Source: Priapulus caudatus (taxonomy: Eukaryota > Priapulida > Priapulimorpha > Priapulimorphida > Priapulidae). From it: 32,382 nucleotides of DNA. Under the pieces are notes generated by a model. That model did no database searches. It was not told the DNA's origin and was given only the letters and a program-made list of their open reading frames with translations. Position numbers and translations under genes: made by a program. The stretch spans positions 404,756 through 437,137 of the forward strand of contig NW_014577115.1 of assembly GCF_000485595.1 (NCBI RefSeq), read 5' to 3'. How positions within the stretch are numbered: the stretch's first letter is position 1; each line of letters starts with the position of its first letter. Positions 10,908 to 24,844 of the stretch are shown in pieces.

Positions 10908-13900
10908 CAATCGCACGCACGCACGCACATATACACACACGTCAACATGCATCAGGTTCATCTCTTTAGTAAGAACCCAGTAAAATAATACCATCACCCA
11001 GAATCACATTTCCATAAATACAAGAATGGAGTAATACAGCCTGTATTAAAGTACTCGTAATTATTCTGCTATAATTGTGAATTTAGGGCAGTGGGGTTCG
11101 TTTCTTGTGCCACTCAATGCTTGCAATCTAACAGGGTAACGTGAGTAACTCACTTCAGCACTTCCTCAGATAGGACAATCTCCCGTATGGTGTCAAACAT
11201 GAATTGAGTTTCGGCTGCGTAACAGCGCTCCATCGTGAGTCCGATGTGAGACAGGACGGAGTGCAGGCAGTCGGCATACAACATACGCTTTCCCATCTGT
11301 CCCATCTGATTCTTCTGCCATTGCAAACACAAGGATTAAACCATAAAACATTACTCTGTAGCATACGCCACCTGCTTTTTTGCACACATATTGATGACGA
11401 CATTCACACCAAGATCCAAGATGAGTAGGTGATCATAGAAGCTCAACTTCTAAAAAAAACATCCGTCATGGAGCACAGTTATTATATTTCACCAATGCTT
11501 ATGATGGCCTTGTGTCCCATTGGGGAAACAAAAGGATAAGAAGAAGAACGTCTTATGGGCATTTAGCTGGGGGGGGGGGGAAATAAGACAAAGAATTTAA
11601 AATAGAATGTTGCTGAAAAGAAATGGTCCGGTGACACTTATAGTAGATATACTTTGAAGTCATATATTATATGGTACACACTCCTAGCATGGTACTAACG
11701 CATGCAATAGAGAAATATGATAACAGAAAAAACCTAAGTAGAAAATAGTTTAGGACAGCCACCGCTCTACAATACCTGACTAATCTAAACATACCTGAGC
11801 CCATCTGTTAAAGTTGATCCACTTCTCAATCATGAAGCTTATGATGGTTTTCGGGACCCTATAAAGATAAGACCAGGAGGCCGTTGTCAGCAACATCGTA
11901 AAGTTAATGCTGAGATAGCACTTACAAATAATGTAATGTTAGGAGACTAGCGGTGACCGAAAGGCGTGGCAGCTCTGAGAAAGCTCACAATTTGCTGGAA
12001 CTTACTACTTGTTCAAAAACCCGCACTGCATTTCGGGTGTGCAGACGATTTGTTTTCACGGCATATCGACCATCCGAACACATACATCAGTCTCATCAAA
12101 CGCAGTCAATTACACATTACACTAAAATAACCTACACTAAAATATTACATACATATATTCATATTACACTAAAATAATCTAATACTTAGTAACTAAAATA
12201 ACTTTAAATAATTTATTACTTATAAATTTTGAATATAAGAACTTTGAAGATGGAACAGCCAGTTGAAAGAGTGTCGGTAGAATCGAAAGTATTGGATCAT
12301 GTAAGTATATGTACAAGTGCATCTACTAGTACTAACATTGTACTGCGTTCACAGACTTTACTTTCATGAATGTTTTCTATAATCACGTACACATCTTTCT
12401 CTGATTTAACAGGAGCAAAGACAACCATCACTCATCAGTTTTACAGAAGTCGAAAGACAAGTCGTGGAAGCCTACGTACCACTAGAGACTATCAATGGAG
12501 TAATTAAGAATTACATATATCTTGTAATGCTAAAATTGATTATTAAATGTATTTTAACCTATTTGTCTAAATTTTACAGTCTCAACACTAAATGTCCTAG
12601 GACCAAGTACAGCCAACGTTGATGGCATTGCAATTATCGAACCCCTATCATTGGAAGACACACAGAATAACAGCCAGTTGTCTCCGTCAAAACGTAAGGA
12701 CAGTGATTTTCCGCAATCGCGTTAAATGGACGGAAAACATGTAAACGTCCATTGGAAACAGAAAAGATGTTTTCAAACGGAAAAATGCGGAAAACGTAAT
12801 TTGAACATATTACAACATGGAAATTTCAATAAAATCACACACAAAAACCGTTAACAATAGCATTCATAATGATATGGTTTACATTCAGACAAGTTTCAGA
12901 GCGAAATGACTTACAATTATGACTTTTGGTAGCCCTGTGTTTCAGTATACCAAATACCTTCTTTTTTTCATGCAAATATACGTAAACGGAATTTTGCATT
13001 TTTGGTGTGTACAATCTCTATGGCAAAACAGAATTTCCATTTTTTCTTTACTTTGAAACGGAATTTTCCCAAACAGAAAAGGCAATTTTTTTAAACGGAA
13101 AATCACTGTCCCTAAAAACGGATGTTGCCTTCTCGCAAAAGGGCAAGAAAGGTCACTGAAAGAAAATACGCATGTTATATTCAGGATTGAGATGTCGGCA
13201 ATGCTATCCACTGGTTGGAAACATCTACGATGCACTTGAACACTTCACTGACTACTCTACAAACTGTAAATCTTTGAACTACCATCGCTTCACCAATTAC
13301 GTTGTAAAACACCCCCGATGACAAAAATCTTAGTGTAATACATACCTGAAACCACATCAATGAAATATACACTATGCACGTATTGTTCTCTGCTATATGA
13401 ACAGAATGTACGTATTTTTTGTTGTAAGTGAACGCTCTAAAATACAGTTACCCAAGTAAAGCGAAGTAAACTTTTAGCTGCGATTTTTTAACATCGTGTT
13501 TGTAGGACTTTCCTTTAAGAATTACTCTACTCATAGAAGTCATGATATTTTGTAGTATGTAACTGCAAAAGAGCCCCTGATATTTGGCCGTCTAGCAGCC
13601 CTATAGCCTAGCCATAGAGTGATAGACAGCTATGCTATGTCCAATTCCAGTATGAGGCAAAGGTCTAATACAGGCACAATGTTTAGTTATATATAAGTTT
13701 GAACGATGCAGGTACTATTAGTATTACACACTACTAATGCGATATAATAAGATGATTAAGTTATATAAATAACTTAAATAACTAATTAGAGTAACCAAGT
13801 ATAAAAAAGAAAAACAAATAAGCGATAGAAATAACAACCCAGAGGGAATAGCACTATTGCATCGCATCGGTATATCGTTGTACCAATATTTACATTGTAA

Positions 13901-16900
13901 CAGTGAATTAACTGCGCGGAAATATTCGTGAGTGTACTGAAATCCCTGTACAAAACTGAAATTTTAAACAAACGGACCTCACCTGCAAAATCGGGGCCAA
14001 GGCAGTGTCGACTAGTCACCCGTTTTAATCTTTCTGCGAACATTTCACTGATCAAGTAGATCGTGTTCCGCGTAACACGAAAGCGTTCGCGACACATCGC
14101 CTCGGTAAGATTTCCCATGTATGCTTGTATATCCTTTCGAATTAAGTTTGGTTCTTTCGCGTATATCACATTTGTTTGTGCTCGTCTGTGTCTAATTATC
14201 ATCGCGATTTTGTTTTTTGGTGTCAAATTTAATGTTACGAGTGGGTCTAGGGTCTCGTAATGTTAGGGAAATTTGCGAGGATTTTCGTTCTCATAACTTT
14301 AAGATGTTCCTGTTAACGGCCTAGGAGTCAAAGTTAATGTTAAGACTAATGTTAAGACTAATTTTGTTTCTGGCAACAGGCCTTGGGATAAATGGTCGAT
14401 AAGCAGATGAAACAAAGGACAAAATGATACGAGTATTTAATTTAATGGTAATATTAGTAATGAATTTGTAATAAAAGTCGTTTGTTAAAAAAAATCCAAA
14501 AAATTTAATCCCGAAGTATTTCTGGAGCCGTACGAACCCTGTGTTGGGCCAATCCTGAGCAGTGAGGAAGACTCGGCCAATCAACTCGCAGTAATTCCGC
14601 TGGAGCCGCTGAGACCTTGGAGTCGACGACGACTGAAAAACAGAAGAACATTTGTTATGCTGCGAAGCAATGCTGCGTAACCATAGATACCCGTTAAACC
14701 GTGATGGGTATTTTTTATGTATTACACTATTTCTCACTTGATAGTGTCACTGCACTGCTACTATATGCTAATATGTGATGTGTAAGTACATTAGTACAGT
14801 GTTTATATGTAGTCAAAATTGACCTGAAAGAAAACTAGAAGATGGTTCTAGAAATCTTCCATCTCTCATGTACCTTCTAGCCTAGTTAGTTTTATTTAAA
14901 AGTAATGCAGATTAAATTTCCCGCCATAAATTCTTTCTTTCTTGAGTTATCAAAAAACGGTATGTCACATCATTACACATCATTCATTTGATAGAATAAT
15001 CATCAAAAGCAATATGGAGTGAACATGCACATAAAATGACTCCCACCTTTGTGTATATTAATTCGCTCTGATACTTGACTAGTAACTTCATTACAATTTC
15101 AGAAAGGTCATCCTCATCTGAAACACAAAGTTCAGCAAGAATTTAAAATGAAGATGTTAGACAATATTCCAATGCACATTGTTACATCTACAATCGTTCA
15201 AATTGATGCTCGCTCGACTAACCTGGTAGTAAGAGACGTCAGCAATGTGCTGATAAGAAAATGGACTATCTAGTTATTGCAGCAGCGTAGCAATATATCG
15301 CAGTTATACTATACATTGTAGCTACCTCGGAAATTCTGGAGAAGACTGAAGACCTGGTTCGCTTCTGGAAACCCCATCACCAGGCATTTTCTTAGGATTT
15401 CTTCCACGCAAACTCTTACCCACTCCAGCCGAGTTACTGGTACACCAGCAGCTGCCACGAAAGTAAAATGAAAAACCAATCTGACCAACACAATACATGT
15501 GAAAGCATGCACAGGACCAGTTTAACTCACATTGTTAACACCTGTTAATATGCGCTGTTGACCAGCTGACCAGTACACACATCTAAAAGTAATTTCAAGG
15601 CTAGTAGTATTCGGTTGTGTGTATTAGTTAGAGAAGCTCTAACAGAGCCAAATGGTCATAATGCTAAGGCAGGTTGTTCCATGTGGCAATGAATCAGGGG
15701 CCCGTTGTCAGAAACAAAATTAGTCTTAACATTAGTCTTAACATTAACTTTTTCTTTTAGACCGTTGACAGAAACGCTGCGAAGTTACGAGAATAAAAAA
15801 TCGTAGCAGATTTCCTCATACCATATTAACAATACGAAACAAAGTGATGTCGACGGTCTAGGAGAAATTGTTAATGTTAAGACTAATGTTAAGACTAATT
15901 TTGTTTTTGACAATGGGCCCCTGGCCTATTAGCTGAGCTATGTTGCTGCACACAGGAGATGGAGTCGTAAACAGAAACCCCTCTGCTAACCACAGCAGGA
16001 CACATGCAGGGGTAGAAATAAACTTTTGAACACGGGAGTCCAATGGACTCCCTACCCTCAAAAAGAGAGAGTCCGTAGTAAAATGAGGGAGTCCGCAGTC
16101 TGGGGTTCAAAATTAAAGATATTTTAATAACGCATGTGCTTATTTGTAAGATTCATGCGGTTGCACGTCTGCCAAATTTCCGCGAAGCTAGTTAGTATGG
16201 CAGAATTTTCAGGGAGTCACACGGACTCCTGCATATGTCAAATCAGGGAGTCCGACAGTAAATCAGGGAGTATTTGACTCCGGACTCGCGTTAATTTCGC
16301 ACCCTGCACATGGTAGCCGCTATAACCCGCAGACACCGTCAAGCCAGCGCACCTCTAGCTGAGATCATCCGCAGCCTTTCGAAGGTCACCAGGTCGGCAT
16401 CGTCGGCGTGGATCGTGTTTAGCACCCTGGTGACACACTGTGAGATGACAAACATTCGCTGTTCTGTGTCACCTTTGTCAGGCTCACAGCTGGCCTCCCT
16501 GTGACAACAACAGAAGCAGTGTCGTACCATGATTAAACCTTCATTAAAACCCGGCACACGTGGCAATTTTTATCGCTAGTACTGGCGATTTTGTTGCCGG
16601 CGACAGAATCGCCGAGAGATCGCCACGTGTGCGCTGCATGGCAATGGCGATTTTGATGCCAGAAACTCGTCGCTAGAATATCAAACATGTTTGATATTTA
16701 TTGCCGAGTCGCTGAACAATCATGAACAATCTGAACAATGCAATAGTATGTTGCCGAGAGATCGTTGCATTGTCGCCGGGTCCAGCACACGTGGCGATTA
16801 AAATCGCCATGTGTGCGCCGTGCTTAAGGGGCCCTAGACTTGTTGCTCAACACTAAAGACATATTACGAACAAAGAAAGGTGAATGAAAATAACAAGGAA

Positions 16901-19499
16901 TGAAGTGTGTGGAGGAATTACGGTATGGATGCAGACGCCACTAGCTTCTAAATGGCTCGCAACCCTCCTGTGCTTCTACTTCAATGCGATCAAGATGGGA
17001 GAACCTACCTGGAGGAGCCGTCCTGTGTATTATCACCAGAAGGAACGTGCGCTCGCCTTTGCAGTTTAGATGCGCCCGTCTTTCTCTTCTCCTTCCGTGT
17101 GCCTTCCTCAACCTTGGAGGCTACGACACTGTCGCTAGCTCCTCCTGGTGGCTGCTTCTGTGCTAGTATAGCACCCTTCCAGTCCACAGCTCCAGTGGCT
17201 GGCTGGGAGGAAGTGGCACGTTGTTTTTCTGGCAGCAGAGCACTGGAAAACATATGCACGCATTATATATCACCACCATGATCACCAGACAAGTAAAACG
17301 TTACATGTCGAGAATTAACGAGAAATAACACATTCAATATTAGGGTAAGATAATACGTTTACATGCAGAATTCGTCTATTTTTGCACATAACGAATGTTT
17401 TCATCTATTTATCTGATAATTTATAACTAACTCCTACCTTTTGAAAGTCTTCAGCATCGGAAAATCATCCTCCTTCCAGCGACTTTTCCGACTCTTGGCA
17501 TTTATAGATGTTTGGCCATGATGGGAACCAGGATTGGCATTAGACTGCTTGCCCTTGTGCTGCCCCCTACAAGTCCACACAAATGAACATGCTTGAACGC
17601 TCAAACAGTACAGACTCACATGCAACATGGTTCTTAACATGTTCAATGCTGCCTTATTAACAATGAATCTATCGCCATGTGCTGGAATTTTCTGATTGTT
17701 CAAACGAGCTGACTCGTGTTTCGCATGGAACGTGATAAGCAAACATACACAGGGTTTCTTCTGAGGAAAAATTTGACAAAGGAGGTAATGGCCAGTTTGG
17801 GGAAAAAGCGCGCATGATGGATTCAAATACAGGATGTATTGATATACTTATAGGTATATAGATACAGGATATACTTATCAGTAAATACAGGAACATTTTC
17901 ACAACGGCGATGTTAAATTTGACACCGGGGTGCGCCACTGTGCCTCCTATGTATAAGAAACCCTGATACAACATCACAAGTGTCGGCTACCACAGACTAC
18001 CCTGTGTAATCAGCGGGAATGAAATTCTACCTGTCCTTTGAGGACACGCGCTTGTGTTGCTGCTCAGATGCGTTGCCGATATAATCAGCTGCGTCATCCT
18101 CTACGATAACATCCTCCGCATCGCTGCTTCCCACGTCCCGCGTCCGCACCAGCTCGTCACTCCTCTTTGGAACTTCCCTATAACAAGAGCAATCGAAGAT
18201 AGCAAACCTCCGCCACAGCGTAACAGTCATCGCTCTATCTTGCTGGTACACCCGATATAGTTTGATGGAATTTTCCGAAATTTGGAGAAAAAAAATCGAG
18301 GATTCTCCACCAGCTTCTCCCCTCCTCCTTCTCCACCACTTTCTCCCTTCTCCCCTTCTTCATTCTCCACCAGCTTCTCCCCCTCCTCCTTCTCCACCAC
18401 TTTCTCCCTTCTCCCCTTCTTCATTCTCCACCAGCTTCTCCACCTCCTCCTTCTCCACCAGCTTCTCTCCTCCTCCTTCTCCACCACCTCACCATGCTTC
18501 ACACTTCTGCATGTGAGATCGCTTTGCGATACAGCTGGATGTGACGTCACGAATACGCGATTACATCCGATTGGTTAACACAGACCACGTGACAAAATAT
18601 GCAAATTATCTCCTGTACCGGCCTGAATATAGACAACCCCTGCATTGTGGTCTGATGGTAACGAAGTGCATTGTGGGCTATGGCAGCGATAGACTGGTAC
18701 CCGGTCCCACCTCTCGGCTTAGTTACTCGATGGGTATCGAGGTGGGAGCGAGTACCAGTCTATGGCAGCGATAGGCCACTGTGAAAAACATTTAAATTTT
18801 TTTTTTTCATTTCATTGTTTTTTTGTTTTTTTCCATTTTCATTTAATTTTTATTTTTTTAATTTTCCTTATGGCAGTCCTAGGCCACCATAGTACTGTAT
18901 CACTCAGGAAAACATCTTTTTAACTACTCAACACTTACCTTAATCACTACTAGTAGAAAATATGCTCAAGTTTTTTTTGTATATATTTTTTCTTCATGCT
19001 GTATAGCATCGTATTGTACTATATCAGTCAGAAATTTCATCATTTTATCTACTCAACACTATTGCTTTTATCAGATTTTTTCTCCATGAAAAAAACTGTC
19101 GTCAGTACATGTATTTGTATCTGAATTACATGCAATGAAGATTTAATAATAATAAGGGTTGTCTTACACAATGGAGTGAGCACACCAAGGATTTGTTTCA
19201 TACTAATGCAACGGGGCAAACGATGCATGCGGGATCTCCCTATTGATTATAGATATACTTCAAAAACACAATGGCAGTCGTTACCTCATGATTAGGATTT
19301 TCCCAACTTGCTTGCTTATAACAGCTTTATTCTGTGTAGTTAATAGCTATATACATCTATCACTTTCTTTTCCACTTTACTCTCCCTTCCCCTTTCCTTA
19401 ACAGGCTGTTAATCTCAGCTTCCATTACAAGTTCAATTGATTCTCGCTCTCAATCTATCCTTCTCTCTCTCTCTCTCTATCTCTCTCTCTCACACTCTT

Positions 19500-19560
<61 letters not shown>

Positions 19561-22500
19561 ACACCTGTTAAAATATAAACTACATTCTACTGGTCATGTG
19601 TTCCTCTCTCACCTGTTACTAGTGGGCAAGTTGTCATGGACATCTGTGTGACTCCTGCTCTGGCTAAGCGCTCCTCTGCCTAGCTCATGGGCTGTGTCTC
19701 GACCTTCTCTGCCCGCTCTGGAATATCTCTCTACCTTGCCTGTAAGCTGTGTACTACTGCCTCCAGTGTAAACCTCGTTCCTGTTTCTGCCAGCTGCGTC
19801 GAGATTCCAGTTCATGGCCCACCCCTTGCCAGCATGTTTGTCGGCACCTGTAGGCTCGTCGTATTCAAAACGCGTCTGTTCGGCTGCAAACTGTACGGTC
19901 CGCTGTCTGCCAGTGCCACGACCGTCTTGCGATGCTGCACTCTTGTTCTCCGAGCGAGGGGTCGCCGACTTATTGCTACCCTTAACGTTCTCCTTGCCTG
20001 ATAATGTCACACAAGTAGAAATGTGACACAAATAGAATAATGTATATGTATATATACATATATATATGGATGTGATGCAACTAGATGATGGCATTAATGA
20101 TGGCTTCTTAGAGTTAGAAGCATTAAGAAACCCACATGCACTCCCCAACTTCCATTATGAAACCAAGCTAAGCAAGAAGCATACACATCCACGAAGAAAT
20201 TGGTAATTTTCGTCTCAAAACTGTGATAACTGTTTCTTCCAACTAGATCAATTTTATTATATATATTCACGATTTTCTACCGTTATGATATGCAAGGCGT
20301 CCAGTTGGTCCGGTCCATTCTGGCTGGTCTTCTGTAACGTACACAGGCAGTGAGCTATCCAGCTGACTTCGAATAACAGCCATCATGTTTCCATCACAGT
20401 TACGCTGCAGAGTCGGCTTTCCAAGATGTAGATCAGTCTTGTCTGCGAAAAGGGAAATGTGTAAACAGACATCTAGGACGATAACGGACCACTTCAATGT
20501 TGCTCATTTGAATATTGTGACAGTTAATCGGCTATGGGTGAAACGTGGGACTGTCAATTTGTATAATAAATGAGTGGAAGGAAAAATTGGAGTGTCAGTG
20601 TCCCGTAATTTGTTCAATGCCAAAAACGGAAATGCAGTCGGAGATGCAACTGTAGGATAGGAAGGAAAATTGTGATTGGAGCCTTTGATGTGAAGCAAGC
20701 AGTATGATCACTCAATTGCGATCACGAGTGCTGCTGCTACTGCTACTGCTACTGCTACTGCTACTGCTACTGCTACTGCTACTGCTACTGCTACTGCTAC
20801 TGCTACTGCTACTGCTACGACTACGGCTACTGCTACGGCTACTGCTACTGCTACTGCTACTGCTACTGCTGCTACTGCTACGGCTACTGCTACTGCTACT
20901 GCTACTGCTACTGCTACTGCGGCTGCTGCTGCTGCTGCTACTGCTGCTGTTAGCGATATAGCTCACAGCAATATATAACACAGCAAGTTCCACAGCGTGT
21001 GCGGATGCAAAATCCCTCGACCTGGGTCGTGTGGAAAATATCACACGTTTGATATTTTCTTCCACGTGTGGAAGTTTGAACACCGTGTGCAGGGTGTGTG
21101 TGTAAATGTTCTCAGCCGCCTCTATGTAGCCGACCAATAGCAGGCGGTTAAGCGAGGGATTTTGCATCCGCACACGCTGTGGAACTTGCTGCGCCACTTT
21201 CCACGTGTGGAAGTTGGCACAGCAAGTTCCACAGCCTGTGCGACAGGCTCAAGGGAACAGCCCCATGTAGACTCACTCCACTCCTGCTGGTCGACTGCAG
21301 AAACGTGTGCACCAAGAAGATGGATCTTCATCAGCTCCGTTTCACCTAAAGAGAATAAATAACCAACGCAAACAACATCGCGTAAGTGAAGATGCAGTTT
21401 ATTCCTTGCTAATGACTGTAAGTGATAAACGCAGAGTAGGCTGCGCCCAGGAAAAGCTAGATAACCTCACCAGCGTTGGAAATAAGAGAAAAAAATCAGG
21501 TTGTCAAGAGGACAACCTGATGGAAGAAAGTGGTTGTCCTCAACAAAATGTGGTTGTCCTGAATGTTAATACTATTAACTTTGTGGGAGGGGTTCTATAC
21601 AACTGCCTTTTGCACAGGCATTTCTTACTTAGGATTGCAGAGGATGGTGAAAATTAAATTAACCAGTCATGTGACCAAGAAAAATATTCAAAAATTGCGA
21701 CCGCCAGTGGTGCAACATGAAAATACTGGTTGTCCTGTGCCTGGAAGATGTTGGTTTTCCTGCATGATTTTTGGTTGTCCGGGACAACAGGATCAACACT
21801 ATTTCCAATGCTGCCCACTCTAAGTGCAGTACAGTGGCTCTGCATCAAGCACACGCTAATCTGCTTTACACTCACTAACTGCAATTGCACCTACCCTCAC
21901 TGGAGATGGTTTCCCTGTCAATATTATCATCATGAAGCAATTCCTTGTTGAAGCTGGGTACTGTTACCTCGTTGAATCGATCTGTGTGGAACAAGTTTCA
22001 AATAAGGTCTCAAGAAAACTAACAACATTGAACACAGATAAATGCTGGTAGTATAAACTCAATTTCAGATAAAGATTTTTCATTTTGACCTGATCACTAT
22101 TCGAAATCCCATCAAAGGAACTTAAAGTAAAGCTCCCAATGTTTCATAATGCATACCTTGTTGGTTTTCATCCTCATCAATTCTGTCCATTCCAGCGCTA
22201 TTTTGGCCACTGTCAATTAACCTGTATTCTTGCTGTGAGAGTAATGACGAAAACTATATAGGAACCATATACACAAGTAGACTTATATTAAAAGTGCACG
22301 TCACATTTCTTACCCTTGCATAGCTTGTGTAGAGTCAAAACAATCGCAGAAAACAAACACAGTACAATATTTTACGCGTTTTCACATATAGAAGGAACCA
22401 ACAGATTATGCATGCACTGATATGGGTGCAACCCACCACAATCTCACCATAGATGAATGATGCGCATTGTCTAGTCCCATGGAAACTAAACCGGCATTAG

Positions 22501-24785
22501 CAAGAACGGCAGCTATTTGATTCAGGCCATTTTGCCTGCGGAATAATAAAAGAAAACGTACTTACGAAAAACTGCAGCAGAGACTAGTCATTTATACAAC
22601 TGTGTACTAAAACATAGAATCTGAACATACTAGTACATTATCCTACACACGGTTAGATGAAATCTGTATAATGGCAATCATGAATTTCAACCTTTTACAA
22701 TTAAATCCAGTGTTTCCCCTGCATTGCCACGAGCGAGGCGGGCTGCCTTGCTCAAATTCTCAGCCGCCACACAGAAATTTGTCCAAAACACCACCTCACT
22801 GACGAAACTTTTGACAACTTGAAAAAGAGATTCAAGAGTCTCATACAATGTGTTCAGAATAGCTTAGAATGCACCAAATTGCACCATTTTTTCAAAAAAA
22901 ATCCCCGGAGGAGCATGCCCCCGGACCCCCTAGCTTGGCCAGCACCTGCACTGCTCGTTTTGCTAGGACCTCGAAATGCGCAAACACATCACAAAAAACA
23001 TTTACCACCTCACAGACTTTTTTGGCCAGGGGAAACACTGAAATCAATTGAATTTTAACAGGAACTGGTCAGTGCATGATGCACGCTTGATGCCTACGTT
23101 TGAGACAAGCCCATGCTCTTCACTCCGTGACACTGTGACTCCATCTTGCCCCACAAGACCACGCCTTCCACTAGCTCCCTGAATCTTCCAATGGCCTCGG
23201 CGCTATATTCCTCCTAGTGTGGAACACGTGTCGATAATCACATTTTAGTTTTACAAAACTGGAAGGTGCTAGTCTAATGTGTGAATGCATGAAACTCACC
23301 ACTGTCACACATTAGCTACCAGGAATATCAACTAAGATCTCATACACATCACCCTATTAACTACTATTCATTAACTATAAATTAAATTCACTATTAAATT
23401 ACTATTAATTGACCCTATTAATTATAACCATATTACTAATTGTTTGCACAGCTGTAATGCCATGTAATAATGAAGGGGATGAAATTATATTACCCTTTCA
23501 TGATTACCTCTAAGATCTACATGGAAACAGCAATGCCTCGTGGGTCCATCACGATCACCATCACTATATACATTTGGACATCGACGATATTCTTCTAAAC
23601 ACTAACAAGAATCCGAGTCAGCAATCGTTACTACAACAACGTTGTTTCTAGATTGACGTGCGCGCGTGCGAGTACGTACCGAATCCGTGAGCGGTGTAAC
23701 GTTCGCGAGGCTGCACATGAATGCTTGTGCTGGCAGCGCCTCGACTGAGAACTCATGAGGCATCAGCCGACTCGAGATCACGTGGTCCAGTGGAACTTTT
23801 TCAGAGAAGCCATAGTCCAGCAAGTAGGTGTCAACCTCATCTCTGCAATCAGTCACGAATGAACTGTATCATACAAACCCAGACATAGATTGCCGAACAG
23901 GCTTATAGTATTGCACTCTATGAGGACATAAGCCAAATATTCTATCAAGTCGTGGGAAGCTCTTGGTCCAAAGCAGGGATAGGCAATCTTGTTTTTCAAT
24001 GTGACCACAGGTGTAGCAAATGAAATTTGAAACTGGCTACACCAGACAAAAACTGAAATTAGATTTCCAAGTTAGAAATTGAATATGCTGTTTAATGAAG
24101 TTATTATATGATTCAACATGTATATTTTTACTATGCAGTTACAACTGCCTTGGATTCAAATGATGACAAAATGAGAAGAGATACGAGATCTCGTAATCCC
24201 CTTTCTATGCAAAAATATGACAAACTCAAATTCACCACATTTTTATAGCCAATTCACAACTCGTGATGCCTGTCAACAAGATTGCTCACTGCTGGTGTAA
24301 AGCATACCAAAAATTAAATTAAAAAGCACAATTTGTGTCATCACCACAAGAGGCATTTCCTAAAGTAACTTTTTACATTTCTTTCATTGATAATTCAACA
24401 GTGAAACTTGCTATGCAGCATAAATAAGTCAAAGCTCAACCAAAAATAACTGAAAACAGGGAGTAGTGTTACTCATTAACACTGTGGCAGTTTCTGTGTG
24501 GGTACTTCACAATGCTTAGCCATCGTTGTACTCCCTTACCCATCCAATGCCAGGACACTGGCGCGGTGCCAGCGGTCAGTGCGATGACTACTGATGCAGA
24601 TGAGACAGCCCTCGTAGGCCCACTCGTATGTCCCCGCCGTCTGATTCTCATCACACCAGTCTTGAAGACGATCCTCGAACTGGGTGAAATATTCGAGGGA
24701 GGCGCCTGCAGGGGAAAAAGAATTATGTTAGGCAGGGAGCAAGGTGTCTACGCAATCAACAAGATAGACTTGATATATACACTTG

Positions 24786-24844
<59 letters not shown>

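Noticed and set aside
18227-18578. Pro/Ser-rich and Glu/Lys-rich frames around 18.4 kb
   Set aside because: They translate the CTTCTCCACC minisatellite in an intron; exon 12 has its own acceptor at 18177.
20704-21197. Poly-Leu (plus) and poly-Ser (minus) open frames
   Set aside because: Produced by the (CTACTG)n satellite; the exon calls on either side skip it with clean splice sites.
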